From Cryptomeria japonica (lineage: Eukaryota > Streptophyta > Pinopsida > Cupressales > Cupressaceae): a DNA stretch of 64,000 nt. The position numbers were made by a program, and so were the translations under genes. The notes under the pieces are model-generated. The model was not told the origin of the DNA and did not search any database. It saw only the letters and a list, made by a program, of their open reading frames with translations. This document shows, piece after piece, positions 24,997 through 37,482 of the stretch. Within the stretch, counting starts at the first letter, position 1, and every line of letters begins with the position of its first letter. The stretch is from NCBI RefSeq assembly GCF_030272615.1, contig NC_081405.1, positions 653,376,920-653,440,919 on the forward strand, written 5' to 3'.

Positions 24997-27038
24997 TCAG
25001 ATTTTGCAATTATGGACAAAGACTTCAAAATGTAAAGGATCATTATGAGGGAGCTTATCAGGTGAAATATCGTTATCAGAAAAAGCAACGTGTTGGGAAA
25101 CAGCTAGATGTCCTATTCGGGCTTGAAACTGGTCAACATCAATGTCTGTCGGGATAGTGGACTCAATTAAAGCTTTATCTAGGACTGCGTAATGCATAGG
25201 GGACATTTTCAACAATTCAAGAATTGATATTTGTGCAAGTGTCTTTCCCAGATGATCTAGGAGATTATATTGACTTGTAGAAGTTGATTTGGGAGGAACT
25301 GCAGGAGCTCCTTTCAAGACTATTTTGGATCGACGAGTGGTGACTACGCAAGAAGGATCTTGTCCCTTTATTCTTAGGGTGGAAACATACTCATTTGATG
25401 CTCGAAAACAATTGATGACATTGTTATAACCAGTATTGGCATAATTTGCTGTTTGGGTAGAGTTTGAAGAAGATGCTTTACCCTTGTCATGATCAAGAAA
25501 AGGAGTTTTGAAAATTGTATGATCAGTGTTAGAGGTCGTGTTGGGCGGATCTACCTCAATTACCCCTTGCTCTAACAAGTCTTGAATCATATGTTTCAAT
25601 TGAAAACATGATGCAGTTTTATGTCCTTTTGATCGATGGTATTCACAATATGCATTATCATTCCACCAATGCGGCTTTACCACTGGTTCTGCCTTGATAT
25701 CTGGTAACTTGATAAATTTTGCTTGTATTAATTGTTTCATTACTGACTCAATAGGCTCTCCCAATGGCGTAAATTGTCGAGGAGGTCCATCCCTTGATCG
25801 GAAAGGTTTTCATTGCTGATTTTGTTGCTGACCTTGTTGTTGATTATATTGTTGAGTGTATTGTTGAGTAACATTGCTTGCTGGTGTTTGATTTTGTTCC
25901 ATAGTTGACATATTAGGAGCACTCAATTTCTTGATTGTGAATGGGGGTTGATTTGCATTCACCGCTCTTGCATCAACAACTCCATCATTAGTGACATTCT
26001 TGTTTTTGTACCAGAATCTATTTCTGTACCCTGAATTGTTTGTGTTGTCACTGTCTTTGTTGAGCTTAATGATTCCCTTAGCTACAAGAGCAGTTTTAAT
26101 GTTCATCCCTTTCTTAATGAGTTTCTCAATGGTACTGGGACTTTTCAATTTGAGTTCATACATCATTTCTGGGACCAGATTTTGAATAAATAAGTTCACT
26201 TGTTGTTCTTCAGGTATATCTAGGGAAGAACGACTATACAAGCTTCGCCATCGTTGCAAGAAAGTCACTAATGGTTCACCTTGCTTTTGCTTGGTGTTGC
26301 ATAAATCTGACATGGTCACGTCACTATCAATGTTGAATGCGAAGTGAGATATAAACTTTTGAGCCAATTCCGACCAAGTCTTTATATTCCCTGGCAAATG
26401 CGAATACCAATCCATGGCTTGTTTCATGAGACTTCATGCAAATAAGCACATTAAATATGTTTCCTCATGACTCACTTCAGTACATGCTGCAAAAAATGCT
26501 CGAATATGGTCTTTTGGATTGCCATTCCCTTTATATTTCTCAAAATTAGGTGCCTCAAAATGCTTAGGGAAGGGAGGCATGTACAAGCTCTTGTCAAATG
26601 GATTAGGACATAAATCTTGATCTATGTACAACTTCTTTGTTCCTTTGGTTTCCAAGGCGTCGACTTGTCATTGCAACTTCTCAAGCTATTGTGCAAATGC
26701 GTTAGGTAGTGAAGATTTTGGAAGTTCATCATTTACTCTTGGGTGTACACTTTGTCGATACATCCTGTTTTCCATCGGTTGTTGATGCTCTGAAATTGCC
26801 GTCTTTGGTGTCTTTGGCATATAATGTTCTTGGTACACCTCTTGTTGTGCTGGTTGTGCCATGCCTTGATATTGACCTTGATGCTATGCTTCTAGTGGTG
26901 AAACAATCATTTGTAACCTAGGTTGATATTGTAATTGAAGGTGTTGTTGATATTGCACAGACGTCAATTGCAGTTGTGAAGTATGATAACTTGTTTGTCT
27001 TGGCACATATTGAGGCACGTGTTGTTGTTGATGCTAAC
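24997..27038 (-). pseudogene. E1 gag, 3' part (capsid and nucleocapsid side)
   Basis: Segment 26655-25810 carries a Retrotrans_gag capsid domain: FEKYKGNGNPKDH, AMDWYSHLP, FISHFAFN and LVTFLQRWRSLY blocks, with TGA at 26434. A Gln/Asn-rich stretch follows; a frameshift lies near 25760-25810. Downstream (25764-24997) is a short CX2H...H-like element (AYCEYHRSKGHKTASC) and the region leading into protease in the same frame. Upstream, 26656-27038 is low-complexity with several stops and ends at the E2 insertion site CTAAC (27034-27038). Gag continues at 44474. Confidence 0.88.
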
Positions 27039-28472
27039 TGACGCCCTCCTAAATGGCACAAGGTTTAGTCTAAGATCAAACAACACAAAACACACAAGAC
27101 GTTAGAGTTAATCAATCAAAAACCAAACACATGAAGGCATCCAAGAGAGATACTAAAAACACATGCTAATGAATCTAACTAAAGAAGTAAGACAATGAGA
27201 TATCTCCAACTATCTCTCAGCATGATATTAGTTCCTTCTCCCTTGTTCCTCTCCTCTCCAAGTTCCAAAATAGTGTAGCTCTCAGTAGCTTTTTGCACTA
27301 TGGATGCTTATGGAGGATTGAGATTGTAGAATAGCTCCAAACATGAAATGAAAAACTATTTTTAATGCTAAAATGATTGATTTTACCAAAAAGACAAGAT
27401 TTAGTTATGCTATGCTAAATGCTCTCTAAAATGGCTATAGTCTAAATGCTTACAAGTTTTCAGGATCTGGATTATGAAGGAATGGGCTCTATTTATAGGA
27501 AAAATGGAGCAATGGATGGCCAGGATTGAAAGGTTTAATCAAGGGTCAAGCTTGAAAGTTGGGGATCCATGTGCACAATTGGCACTAATAAAATAGTGAC
27601 AAGTATCAACACAGGATTGGGTTGAGAGAAGAGGTTGGAGGCATTAAATGCCTGAGGAGACCTCATGGTTATCTAGAAGGTAAGGGTCAAGCCTAAATTA
27701 GGATTACCCATTGGATTAGGAGTTAATGCAAGGATAAACCTTTGTGCAAATGATTAAGAGATAATCATGGTCAAAGCATTAAAGGCTTGATGAGACCCTT
27801 GGGTTGGGTAGAGGTTGAGTCAAAACAAATGTTTTAACCATGTGGAAGGGTTTGAGTTAACCATTAATGGTTATTGGAGACTTTGGGGATTAAGTGGTTG
27901 AAAGTTGGAAGCCTTCAATGGTTTTCAAAGACTTTGGGATTTTTGGTGGTTGAAGGTTGAAAACCTTCAATGGTTATCTAAGACTTTGGGCCATTTGAGA
28001 AGTGACTTCCCTTTGCTTAGGAATGTGACAATATTTAGGGGATGGATTAGGCTAATTAGGAAAGGGTTAGAAGAATCTAGAAGGGGATTAGATTTTGCAA
28101 GTGGATTTGGTGGGTGAGGGAAAATAGGATTTTATTTAAAATAAAAATTCATTTATTTCAATAAATGTGTGCAAGTTGCATTTGTAGGAAAATGCAAGTG
28201 GGGGGGTTTTAAAATGATTTAAATAAATGTTAATTTATTTAAAAGAGGAAAAGGGGGATTTAATTAAATAAATTGATTTTATTTATTTAATTGATTTGAA
28301 TTGGATTTAATGAATTAATTAAAATAAATTGAATAATTTATTTAATTAATAGAAGAATGTTTGGAGATGAATTAATTAAATATTAATTTAATTAACTGAC
28401 GGCTAGTGGATTTTTAATCAAATAAATACGAAATATTCATTTAATTAAAATGGACAGATTTATGTGACTACA
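27039..28472 (-). repeat. E2 3' LTR
   Basis: Begins TGACGCCCTCC and ends GTGACTACA. Collinear, without gaps that I could see, with 43035-44468. Confidence 0.96.
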
Positions 28473-28490
28473 TTTGCCCCTCTTTGAGAA
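28473..28490 (-). other. E2 polypurine tract
   Basis: The minus strand reads TCTCAAAGAGGGGCAAA against the 3' LTR, the same tract as E1. Confidence 0.87.
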
Positions 28491-28781
28491 GGTGCGGTTT
28501 ATCGCGTCGTTTCAAAGAAAGAAAAATAGATGTGAAGAAATGCCCCATAAAATGTAAATTTAATGGGTGGTATGCCCCCTCGAGAGATGGGCCGAAAAAT
28601 TGCGAAAAATCGGGCGATCTCTCGAAAAAGAATGAAAATTGGCAGGGTGATAGAAGAGAAGAAGTTAGGTATACTGGGGAAAAATAGAAGAAAACGGGAG
28701 AAAAATGGAGAAACGGGGGGCTCGGGAAGTTCACGGGGACCACGGCGATGAGCGGGGCGAAGTTACGGTGACGGCGGGGGG

Positions 28782-28789
28782 TATAAATG
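28782..28789 (+). promoter_or_regulatory. Putative TATA box of the E2 opposite-strand PMD gene
   Basis: TATAAATG on the plus strand in a G-rich context, 103 bp before the proposed ATG at 28885. The octamer is identical and similarly placed in E1. Confidence 0.7.
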
Positions 28790-28884
28790 GGGTGAAAGGG
28801 GTGAAAATAGGATCATTTATGACCGCAACCAATTGAAAACGAGAGCTCTGACAGTGACATTTGGAGGAGCAAGGAGGAGCTACG

Positions 28885-31607
28885 ATGCCGTTTCCGATCA
28901 CCGAGCATCGATTTGAGCGAGTGCGACGATTCCAGCGCCCAGCCGACTATGGACCAGCGGTACGCAAATGCAAAAACTTTCTTTTCATGCATTTTTAGTA
29001 TGTTTTTAGCTAAGTTCAAGTCAAGTCGGAGCAAGAGCGCTGGAACTAAGTTTTTAATGCTTTTGCTCCATGAATTAGCGCTATTGTGCCGCAATAGTGC
29101 TTTTGCATGTATTTAGCGCTTTTGTAGGCAAGTTTGAGCGCGTTTGATAAAGTAGCGCTACGGTATAGTTAATTGAGCGCTATTGTTTCGTAATAGCGCT
29201 ATTGTAGAGTGGTTTTAGCGCTTTTGTTTTTGTAGCGCTATTGTAGGGCTGTTTGAGCGCTATTGATGTTGTTGTAGCGCTATTGTTCAGAATGAGTGCT
29301 ATTTGTAAATTAAATAGCGCTTTTGCCTTAGGATAACAAGATGCCCCAGTTTCAGACAAAACAAATCTCCTGATGCCTAGCAATTGATGGATGACGAGGT
29401 GAAGTGGGAGTTGTTTTGAACCATAGCAGCCCGATGAGACTTAGGTCATTTGTTAGGATAAATGCCTGTTGAAGTCTAGGCGGCCATGATTGCTTACCTA
29501 TTGAGACCCGAAGATACTTAATCAAAGTATTTGATGATAGTCTAGGTTTAAACTTAAGAAAGTTTGATAACAAAACAACTGATGGTGGTTGGATGAATGT
29601 CTATGTGCAGGAGGATCTGCGCGTTTTGCAGTTACGCGAGCGCCACCCCACGACACAGGGATTACGGGATCAATTGACGCAGATAGAGATTGATTGTATT
29701 GCGGCTACTGGCCTCTACGAGGTGATGCATATGCCCGTGATTCGGATGAATCACGGCCTGATCACAGCATTGGCAGAGCGATGGCACAGTGAGACGTGCA
29801 CATTCCATCTGGCGCAGGGCGAGATGACGGTGACTTTAGAGGATGTGTGGCGTATCCTTCGGATTCCGATTCGGGGGCAGCTGGTGACATATGATCGATC
29901 TTGGGGGACGGTGTCTTGCCAGAGGATATTTGATGAGGATGTATATATTGATGATGGCTCGATCGCATGGGAGGATATAGCGGCACTATATGAGCCCCTT
30001 CCAGCAGTATTGTCAGGGATCGTCGGAGGACTTCTGTGTCCAGACAGGCGGTCACATGGATTGGCGGTCGGGTGGGGACAGGTTATAGAGATGATGGTGA
30101 CTGAGGGGACCCGATATGCCTGGGGGCCGTGCGTGTTAGCGCACATGTATCAGGAGTTACATGAGGTAGTGTACAGAGGGCGGGGGTCTCTAGCAGTGGG
30201 CATGACGCTGCTGCATGTGTGGGCATGGGAGCACTTACCAGTGACTCGACCAGTCAGTCTGAGATTCCGAGCTGTGGACCAGCCCTATATGTTTATGTAT
30301 AGTGGTATGATGAGCCAGCCCCACTTGGGGAAGCTAGAGTGGTGGCGGCAAGCATTAGATGATTTGGATGCAGTGATCTGGCGGCCATACTTAGAGTGTG
30401 AGCCATGGGAGGATGATGCAGAGGCACTATCGTATTGCTTCATGACCCGATTCCTCATTGGGAGGACCTCTTATCATGTAGAGAGACAGGTGCCGGGACG
30501 AGTGATGAGGCAGTTCGGACGGTAGCAGGGATTGCCTACCGGATCAGGGGAGTATGCACGAGTGATCCGAGAGCGGTATGCATGGGGTCCAGTGCTACCG
30601 TATGATCAGGCACTAGCAGAGTTCCGGACACTGCAGGCGAGGCCATGGGACTTACGACCGAGGGTCGTGGATGCAGGGGTGACAGCAGAGTATACACAGT
30701 ATCGGGCGGCGCACCCGATCTTACGGATATCAGACCCAGCAGAGCCGATCCCAGCTTTTGAGGATGAGAGGGGATGGGGACGAGGACGGAGGGCAGGAGG
30801 TCGAGGAGGAGGAGGAGGAGGAGGAGGAGGTGGAGATGGAGGTGGCAGAGGAGGTGGAGATGGAGGAGGAGGAGGAGGTGGATTGGGGATGCCGAGGCAG
30901 CGGAGAGGGAGAGGTGGACTACCTCTGCAGATATCACAAGGTCCTTTGATGCAGGGAGTGCAGCTGAGTGGGAGGGGGATGGAGAGAGAGATCCCAATGG
31001 CTACAGGTGCAGGGGAGGGTGGTGCAGGGGAGGGACCTAGTGGAGGGGGTGATACAGGTGCGGCAGCCATGGACATGGGGGAGGGAGCTACTGGGGATCT
31101 GCGGGAGCACATGATAGGTTATTTGCAGACCCGGGTAGAGAGATTAAAGCGGAGGTAGCAGCTAGAGATGTGCAGCTATTTGCACGTGAGTCAGAGCTGA
31201 CAGTGGTGCTGCGGGAGAGAGATACTGCGGTGGAGAGATTGGCGGAGCTGCAGGAGAGAGTCCGAGCTGGAGTAGGAGCACAGGGGCCTTCAGGGGAGAT
31301 TATGAGGCAGTTTGGGCGAGCACAGGCGAAGATAGAGTACTGGCAGGGGTTATATGAGCAGGTGGTACCATTCAGTCAGCGAGCTCTCAGTTATACCCAG
31401 ATGCGGCATACGAGATCAGAGCGATCACAGAGGATGCAGAGCAGTGGGGGAGTGATGGGTCCTTTGAGGCGGGAGAGATCAGGAGATGCAGGAGGGAGTG
31501 GGGGTTCGATGAGGCCTCCACGGAGAGATGGATCAGGTGGTGCGGGTACCAGTGGTGGAGCAGGTAGGGGGGGTGCAGGTACAGCATCTGGCCAGAGTGG
31601 CATTTGA
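28885..31607 (+). pseudogene. E2 opposite-strand gene: PMD protein with Gly-rich and coiled-coil tail, two exons
   Basis: Exon 1 is 28885-28959 (25 codons). The donor GTACGC starts at 28960 and the acceptor TATGTGCAG ends at 29610. Exon 2 is 29611-31607. The PMD spans about 29611-30525, with ALAERWHSET..FHLAQGEMTVTLEDVWRILRIP at about 29768-29866, a WGQVIEMMVTEGT...WGPCVLAHMY block and WRPYLECEPW. A Gly-rich, Arg-containing tract lies at 30780-30890, then a helical C-terminus and a Gly/Ser/Arg tail. Damage is light: one TAG at 30523-30525 and one frameshift near 31146-31150; the later frame (31170-31607) is homologous to the E1 C-terminus. Exon sizes, phase and position match E1, which is good evidence that this is a real element-borne gene. 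Function unknown; nuclear or chromatin action is a guess from PMD relatives. Confidence 0.85.
29036..29321. repeat. E2 intronic AGCGCT array, about 20-bp phase
   Basis: Eleven exact AGCGCT palindromes start at 29036, 29077, 29115, 29154, 29176, 29195, 29217, 29234, 29256, 29276 and 29316. One-base variants at 29096, 29137 and 29295 fill the gaps, so spacing stays near 20 bp throughout. The flank is directional: most copies read TAGCGCTNTTGT on the plus strand. The array lies inside the PMD gene intron (28960-29610). Confidence 0.93.
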
Positions 31608-34179
31608 GAGAGCATTTTTGTATATATGTATTGTATCATTGTCTATTTTTGGACTGTATCTTGGATGGCTCTTTGGTAGCCGATTTTGTAGACTTCATTG
31701 TACTCTGATATATGAGATGATATATATGAGGAGATCCCATATTTGTGATGAGATGCATTTGATTATGTATGGACGTTTATGCATGATGATGATTTATTGC
31801 TTAGATGTATATTTGGACATGTATGCATTTGATGAGATGTTTCTTTTATGCATGTTTTTATGATGAGTGTTGTATACTGACATATGAATGCAGGTTTATA
31901 TGTGTATGATGTATGTTTTTTTTATAATGAGTTTATGATGTAATGCTTTATGTATGGAATGCTATGATGATGATGTATGCTCATGATGATTTATGAACAG
32001 GATTTTTGGTGTTTCCTATTGTAATGTAATGATGAGATGATTTATGTGACGATGTTTGAATGAATGATGTTATGTATGAATATGCATCTAGATGTGTTTA
32101 GATGAATGTAATATGGATAAACAAAATGTAAAATACAAATGTTTATATGATAATGTGTTAAATGAATGCATATGGATAAACAAATGTAAAGTACAAGTGT
32201 TTATATGATGATATGATAACTTAATGGGGATAATAACTGCACCTTAATGTGATGATAATAAATGTAATGTGAAATGAATCCTAAAATGAGCATTATAAGA
32301 TACTGTAGTAATGAATGAATGCATCTTTTTACTATAAAGAAATGAATGCAAATAATAAATGATGAAAAGTTTAATAAAATGATAATGGATAATTGATATG
32401 AAATGAATGCTGATTTAAATGATGTAATACAACCAAAGACAATTTGATCCCATGAATGAATCTAATTATTTATGATTGATGAAAATGATTTTTTAAAATG
32501 AAAAGTAATGTCCATAATGAACTATATGCAATGTTTTTGAAAAATGACATGAATGGACGTAATGCAAGATGCACCCTAATGCAAGGATGATATGATCATG
32601 AGGAATGCAAGGTTTTTAAGACTTTGCATGATGCATTGATGATGTATCAGAGTACTCGGTCGTGATTGTATCCAAGACCAGTTTTTATTAGTCATTTTTG
32701 CATGTAAAAGCCTACGTATGAATGAGTGGATGGGTGATATGCAACGGAATGCAAGATATAAACAGATGAGGTGAAATGACGATCCATAGTGCTCTATTTT
32801 CATCATTGAGCTTTAAAATGTTGGAAGAGAATACAAGCATCTTGACACAATAATTCAAGATGACCTGAGTATTTCTTTCATGGATTTTAATATAGCAAGT
32901 TAATACAAACGACTTGATATAAGGGTCAAGTCGACCAGAGTATTGCTTGCGGAACAGACAAGGATTATCTCCGTTCATGCATGACTTGGATCGTCCTCCT
33001 TGATCTTAGGCTGATCAGATCCTGAGACAAGTGCATACCGTACTAAGAAAATAAAACCTTTATCCAAATTGGAGGAAGAGGAAGCAAAGGATGAGCATTG
33101 TACCTATAAACAAACAGTATATACATAAAGAATAAAAGAATATGGATCCTTGGTAATGGTTCATGCTCATATGGTCGAGGTATACGCTGTAGTCAGCAAG
33201 CCGTAATGATCTATGACTGCATTTTTGTCTATGATCACATAGCTTAGTGAATTTCCCACGTAGACACCATTAGTACATGCCCCAGTACTTCATTGGAAGT
33301 AATGCGCAAACGATACAAAACAATGCTGAAAGATCCTAATACAGATAAACAAACGATTGTACTCACAAATCAACCAAGTATTTGATAGCTTAACATAATT
33401 TTCTTGTCAAATAAAATGTCATCTTGTCTTTGTTTTGATAAGGAAGGATGCATCCTTGTTTAAGACAGTTTGGATTGTTGATGTTGATTGTGTTGGTCGA
33501 GTGATAAGTGGTCATTTGTGTGAGTATTTTGTCAATGTTTGTTTTGTATCTGATCGGATGAATATGTACAAGGTGTTGTCATGTTTTTGGGTGATTTTCG
33601 ATGGTTTTTCCGATGTTTTTGGATTTTGTGTAATAGTTTTTGAATGTTTGTGGATTTTGTGAGTCATTTTTGAATGTTTTTGGATTTTGTATTGTTTGTG
33701 AATGTTTTTGATATTTTCTGGGACATTTTTGAATGTTTTTGATATTTTTGATGATTGCCTGAATGAAGAGCGTAATGACACATAAGACAATGTAGAATCC
33801 ACTTCCATCAATAGGTTAAGGGTATTGCCCCCAGTTTTTAGACCTGACTATGAAAAGGTGGGATGCTAGACGCATGGAGTACTTTCTTAATGACAGATGA
33901 ATAACAAGCCATGGCTTTGGATGGATGGATGTATGTATGAAGTAAATGTGATCGCAACAAGTCTGAAAAGATAATGGAGCCATAGCCCTTACGAGTGGCG
34001 TCTGTTTGCCAGGTTTTCACCATCGCACTTACCCAAGGTGCCACCAGAGTGGTTGTTCACCGTTTGGATGCATGATTTTTCTTTACTTTTTTTGAATGTT
34101 TTTGTATTTTCTTTAGGACATTTTTTTGAATGTTTTTGGTATTTTCTGATATGCAAGGGAGCCTGATGCCTTGTACACC
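31608..34179. other. E2 spacer between convergent PMD gene and integrase
   Basis: No gene is apparent. Segment 31700-32600 is low-complexity, rich in ATGA and TGATGA. Segment 33540-33760 and 34080-34145 are TTTTTGAATGTTTTTGG-type microrepeats like the T-rich block of E1. TTTGCCAGGTTTTCACCAT near 34005 is shared with E1. Confidence 0.6.
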
Positions 34180-37100
34180 TTAGGTATAAAACCTTTTGAG
34201 GTGCATGCTATTGATTGGATCTGCAAGCGGTTCTCCTTCTGATGTAGCCAACTGATATGCCCCGGACCCGAATACAGCAGTGACAACATATGGGCCGAGC
34301 CAATTTGATTCAAAATTGCCTTGATGTTCTCTGTTTGGTTGGTTGCGAGGATTTTCTCGAAGAACAAGATCACCTACCTCAAATGTACGAGATCTAACTC
34401 GGTGATTGTAGCTTCTACTCATGCGCTGCTGATAGGCTTTGAGGTGATTGTATGCAGCTTGTCGTTTCTCATCAAGTAACTCTAAGTCCTGAAGACGTGA
34501 GACTCTGTATGCTTCATCATTGATGAGATTATGCAAGGAAACTTGTAATGATGGTATCTCAACCTCAATAGGTAACATAGCTTCTGCACCATAGACCAAT
34601 GAATAAGGAGTTGCACCTGTAGGGGTTCGAATGCTAGTTCGATATGCCCATAATGCTGGATTCAATTGAACATGCCAATCACGACCGACATCATTGACTG
34701 TCTTCTTTAGGATTCTCAATATGTTTTTATTAGATGCTTCGGCCTGACCATTGCCTTGTGGGTAATAGGGGGTGGAAAAGCGGTGTTGGATATGAAATTT
34801 TTCACAAAGTTCACGGACATCCTGATTTTTGAAAGGAAGACCGTTATCTGTGACAATGGACATGGGCACACCATACCGGCAGATGATGTAATTGAGGATG
34901 AATGAGGCGATCTGCTTGCCAGTGACTTGGGTAAGTGGAACAGCTTCGATCCACTTGGTGAAATATTCGGTGGCGGTAATAATGAATTTATGGCCATTGG
35001 ATGAAGATGGATGAATCTTACCCACAAGGTCAAGGCCCCATTGACAAAAAGGCCATGGTGTTGTGATTGGTTGCAGTTCCTGGGCAGGTGCATGTATCAG
35101 GTCACCATGAATTTGACATTTCTTGCATTTCCTGACAAAGTAGTAGGAATCCTTTTCCATAGATGGCCAATAGTATCCAGCTCGCATGATCTTCTTGGCT
35201 AGTGACGGACCACTTGAATGAGTCCCACAAATTCCTTCATGTACCTCTTCCAAAGCCTTTGTTATCTCACCTTGTTCCAAACATCGAAGGAGAGTACCAT
35301 CAAGACTACGTCGGTATAGGGTTTCGGCAATAATGGCATATCGAGCAGTTTGGCGAATGAAGGTTTTACGTTGGTTATTTGATTGGTTGGGAGGAAGGGT
35401 ATGATCACGAAGATAGGTGTAGAACTCACCGTACCATGGGGATTCAGAACCGACAAGGCGACATATCGTTTCAGATTCAGGGATATCATAAGCAGGGATC
35501 CAAAGCTGTTCGACCAAGAACTCATAACGTGTTGAATTCTGTGGAAGATCTAGGAGAGATGCGATGGTAGCCATAGCATCAGCAGCTCGATTCTGATCTC
35601 TTGGTATCTGCTCAAAGGTGATAGTAGTAAATGATGTCTTTAGAGTGTCCAGCATTTGCTTGTATGGCATGAGTTTATCATCTTTGGTCTGATATTCATC
35701 AGTTGCTTGTCGAATGACCAGTTGTGAGTCGCCATATACTTGTAGTTCTTGTAATTTCCATTGTATGGCGAGCCTCAGTCCTGCGATCAAGGCCTCATAC
35801 TCTGCTATGTTGTTTGTGCATGGAAATGTGAGCCTGTAAGACTTCGGGATGCTATCACCTTGAGGTGTGATAAACAAAATGCCTGCCCCCGAGCCATGCC
35901 TAGTGTATGAACCATCAAAATATAGTTTCCATGGCTGTGCTTCTGTGATCATGAATATCTCTTCATCTGGAAAATTGGAAATGAGGGGATGATCGCCTAT
36001 GAGTGGTGCATCGGCCAACTGATCTGCAATAACCTGACCTTTGATAGCCTTACGGTCCACATACTCAATGTCAAATTCACTTAGAATCATCACCCATTTG
36101 GCCAAGCGGCCTGTCAATGCTGCTTTGCTGAGTAAATACTTGAGTGGATCAATCTTTGCAATGAGTTGCACCTTGTGTGTTAACAGATAGTGCCTCAGTT
36201 TAGTGGCTGCCAAGATTACTGCTAGGCAAGCTCGCTCAATAGGTGTGTAATTGAGTTCATAGCCCACCAGTGTGCGAGAGATGTAGTAAATAGCACACTC
36301 TTTTCCTTCTGCATTATGTTGTGCCAGTAGTACACCCAATGCTGTACTTGTTGCTGAGATATAGAGCAATAATGGTCTACTTGGATCTGGTGGCATCAGC
36401 AATGGTGGATTCATGAGATAGTCTTTAAGTGCCTGAAATGCTTGCTGGCATCTGTCATCCCACTGAAAGCGGATGTTCTTGTGTAGCAGGTGTGTGAATG
36501 GGTGACACTTATCAGCCAATTGTGCAATGAATCTGCGGATAGATTGAAGCCGTCCTTGTAGTGTTCTTAGCTGACTGATATTCTTTGGAGGTGGCATGTC
36601 CATGATTGCTTTAACCTTTGCTGGATCGACCTCAATGCCTTTGCTTGAGACAATGTATCCTAGAAGCTTCTTGGAGGTCACTCCGAAGACACCTTTCTTT
36701 GGGTTGAGTCGAACATGGTATTGTTCCAGTCTATCAAAGATTTTATCTAAGATGTGAAGATGTCCTTCTCTAGTGAGTGATTTTGCTAGTAAGTCATCCA
36801 CATAATCTTCCATCATAGTATGCATCATGTCATGGAAGATGGTGGTCATTGCTCTTTGATAGGTCGCTCCTGCATTCTTTAGACCAAAAGGCATTACATT
36901 CCAGCAGTATGTGCCCCATGGACATGTGAAGGCTGTCTTATGTTGGTCCTCTGGTGTGATCTTTATTTGATTGTATCCTGAAAAGCCATCCATGAGTGAA
37001 AGCATGGCATGTCCTGCTGTTAGATCCACTATGATGTCGATATTTGGTAAGGGGAAGTCATCCTTAGGACATGCTTTATTCAGATCTCTGAAGTCTGTAC

Positions 37101-37446
37101 AAATGCGGATGCCCCCTTTTGGTTTTCCGACTGGCACAATGTTGGAGATCCATTCTGCATAATCAATTGGTCTAATGAAACCAACATCCAGGAGTTTCTT
37201 GAGTTCTGTTTTGACTAGCACGACAATCTGAGGATGCATCTTACGAAGCTTCTGCTTGACAGGTTTGGCTCCTTTTGCTACTGTGAGATGATGCATAACT
37301 AAATCCGGATCAAGCCCAGGCATGTCTGCATATGACCATGCAAAGTTGATCTGACGCTGTTGGAAGAACTCTATAAATTGAGGCTGTTCCTCTGGAGTGA
37401 GAAGAGATGCCAGATGTATGATATGAGGGTTTTCAGGAGTCCCCAC
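34180..37446 (-). CDS. E2 pol: RT, RNase H, archaeal-type RNase H, integrase
   Basis: An uninterrupted 1088-residue stretch. RT spans roughly residues 60-300, with FRDLNKACPKDDFPLP and catalytic YVDDLL near residue 213 (about 36790-36810). RNase H follows at about 340-470. Archaeal-type RNase H has all acidic positions visible (YFDGS, AEYEAL, YGDSQ, RDQNRAADA). Integrase has HHCC, WGLDL, VTDNG and QGNGQAEAS and a C-terminal domain ending HLKRFYT. All catalytic residues I can check are present, so this segment could be active. It continues without a frame change from protease, separated only by TGA at 37483-37485. Expression is expected from the 5' LTR at 43035-44468. Confidence 0.95.
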   Translation of the reverse strand: MGTPENPHIIHLASLLTPEEQPQFIEFFQQRQINFAWSYADMPGLDPDLVMHHLTVAKGAKPVKQKLRKMHPQIVVLVKTELKKLLDVGFIRPIDYAEWISNIVPVGKPKGGIRICTDFRDLNKACPKDDFPLPNIDIIVDLTAGHAMLSLMDGFSGYNQIKITPEDQHKTAFTCPWGTYCWNVMPFGLKNAGATYQRAMTTIFHDMMHTMMEDYVDDLLAKSLTREGHLHILDKIFDRLEQYHVRLNPKKGVFGVTSKKLLGYIVSSKGIEVDPAKVKAIMDMPPPKNISQLRTLQGRLQSIRRFIAQLADKCHPFTHLLHKNIRFQWDDRCQQAFQALKDYLMNPPLLMPPDPSRPLLLYISATSTALGVLLAQHNAEGKECAIYYISRTLVGYELNYTPIERACLAVILAATKLRHYLLTHKVQLIAKIDPLKYLLSKAALTGRLAKWVMILSEFDIEYVDRKAIKGQVIADQLADAPLIGDHPLISNFPDEEIFMITEAQPWKLYFDGSYTRHGSGAGILFITPQGDSIPKSYRLTFPCTNNIAEYEALIAGLRLAIQWKLQELQVYGDSQLVIRQATDEYQTKDDKLMPYKQMLDTLKTSFTTITFEQIPRDQNRAADAMATIASLLDLPQNSTRYEFLVEQLWIPAYDIPESETICRLVGSESPWYGEFYTYLRDHTLPPNQSNNQRKTFIRQTARYAIIAETLYRRSLDGTLLRCLEQGEITKALEEVHEGICGTHSSGPSLAKKIMRAGYYWPSMEKDSYYFVRKCKKCQIHGDLIHAPAQELQPITTPWPFCQWGLDLVGKIHPSSSNGHKFIITATEYFTKWIEAVPLTQVTGKQIASFILNYIICRYGVPMSIVTDNGLPFKNQDVRELCEKFHIQHRFSTPYYPQGNGQAEASNKNILRILKKTVNDVGRDWHVQLNPALWAYRTSIRTPTGATPYSLVYGAEAMLPIEVEIPSLQVSLHNLINDEAYRVSRLQDLELLDEKRQAAYNHLKAYQQRMSRSYNHRVRSRTFEVGDLVLRENPRNQPNREHQGNFESNWLGPYVVTAVFGSGAYQLATSEGEPLADPINSMHLKRFYT

Positions 37447-37482
37447 ATTGTATTCTTTAGTCTCCTCAATGAGAATTGTCGA

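Noticed and set aside
27905-28117. ORF repeated at 43901-44113 (70 codons)
   Set aside because: It is duplicated only because both copies lie in the E2 LTRs; composition is not protein-like and it has no conserved partner.
30536-31112. Minus-strand Pro/Leu-rich ORFs opposite the E2 PMD gene
   Set aside because: They are reverse reads of the Gly-rich repeat and have no independent feature.
16600-31600. PMD genes as two independent host genes
   Set aside because: Both lie at the same place inside LTR- and TSD-bounded elements with the same structure, so they belong to the elements.
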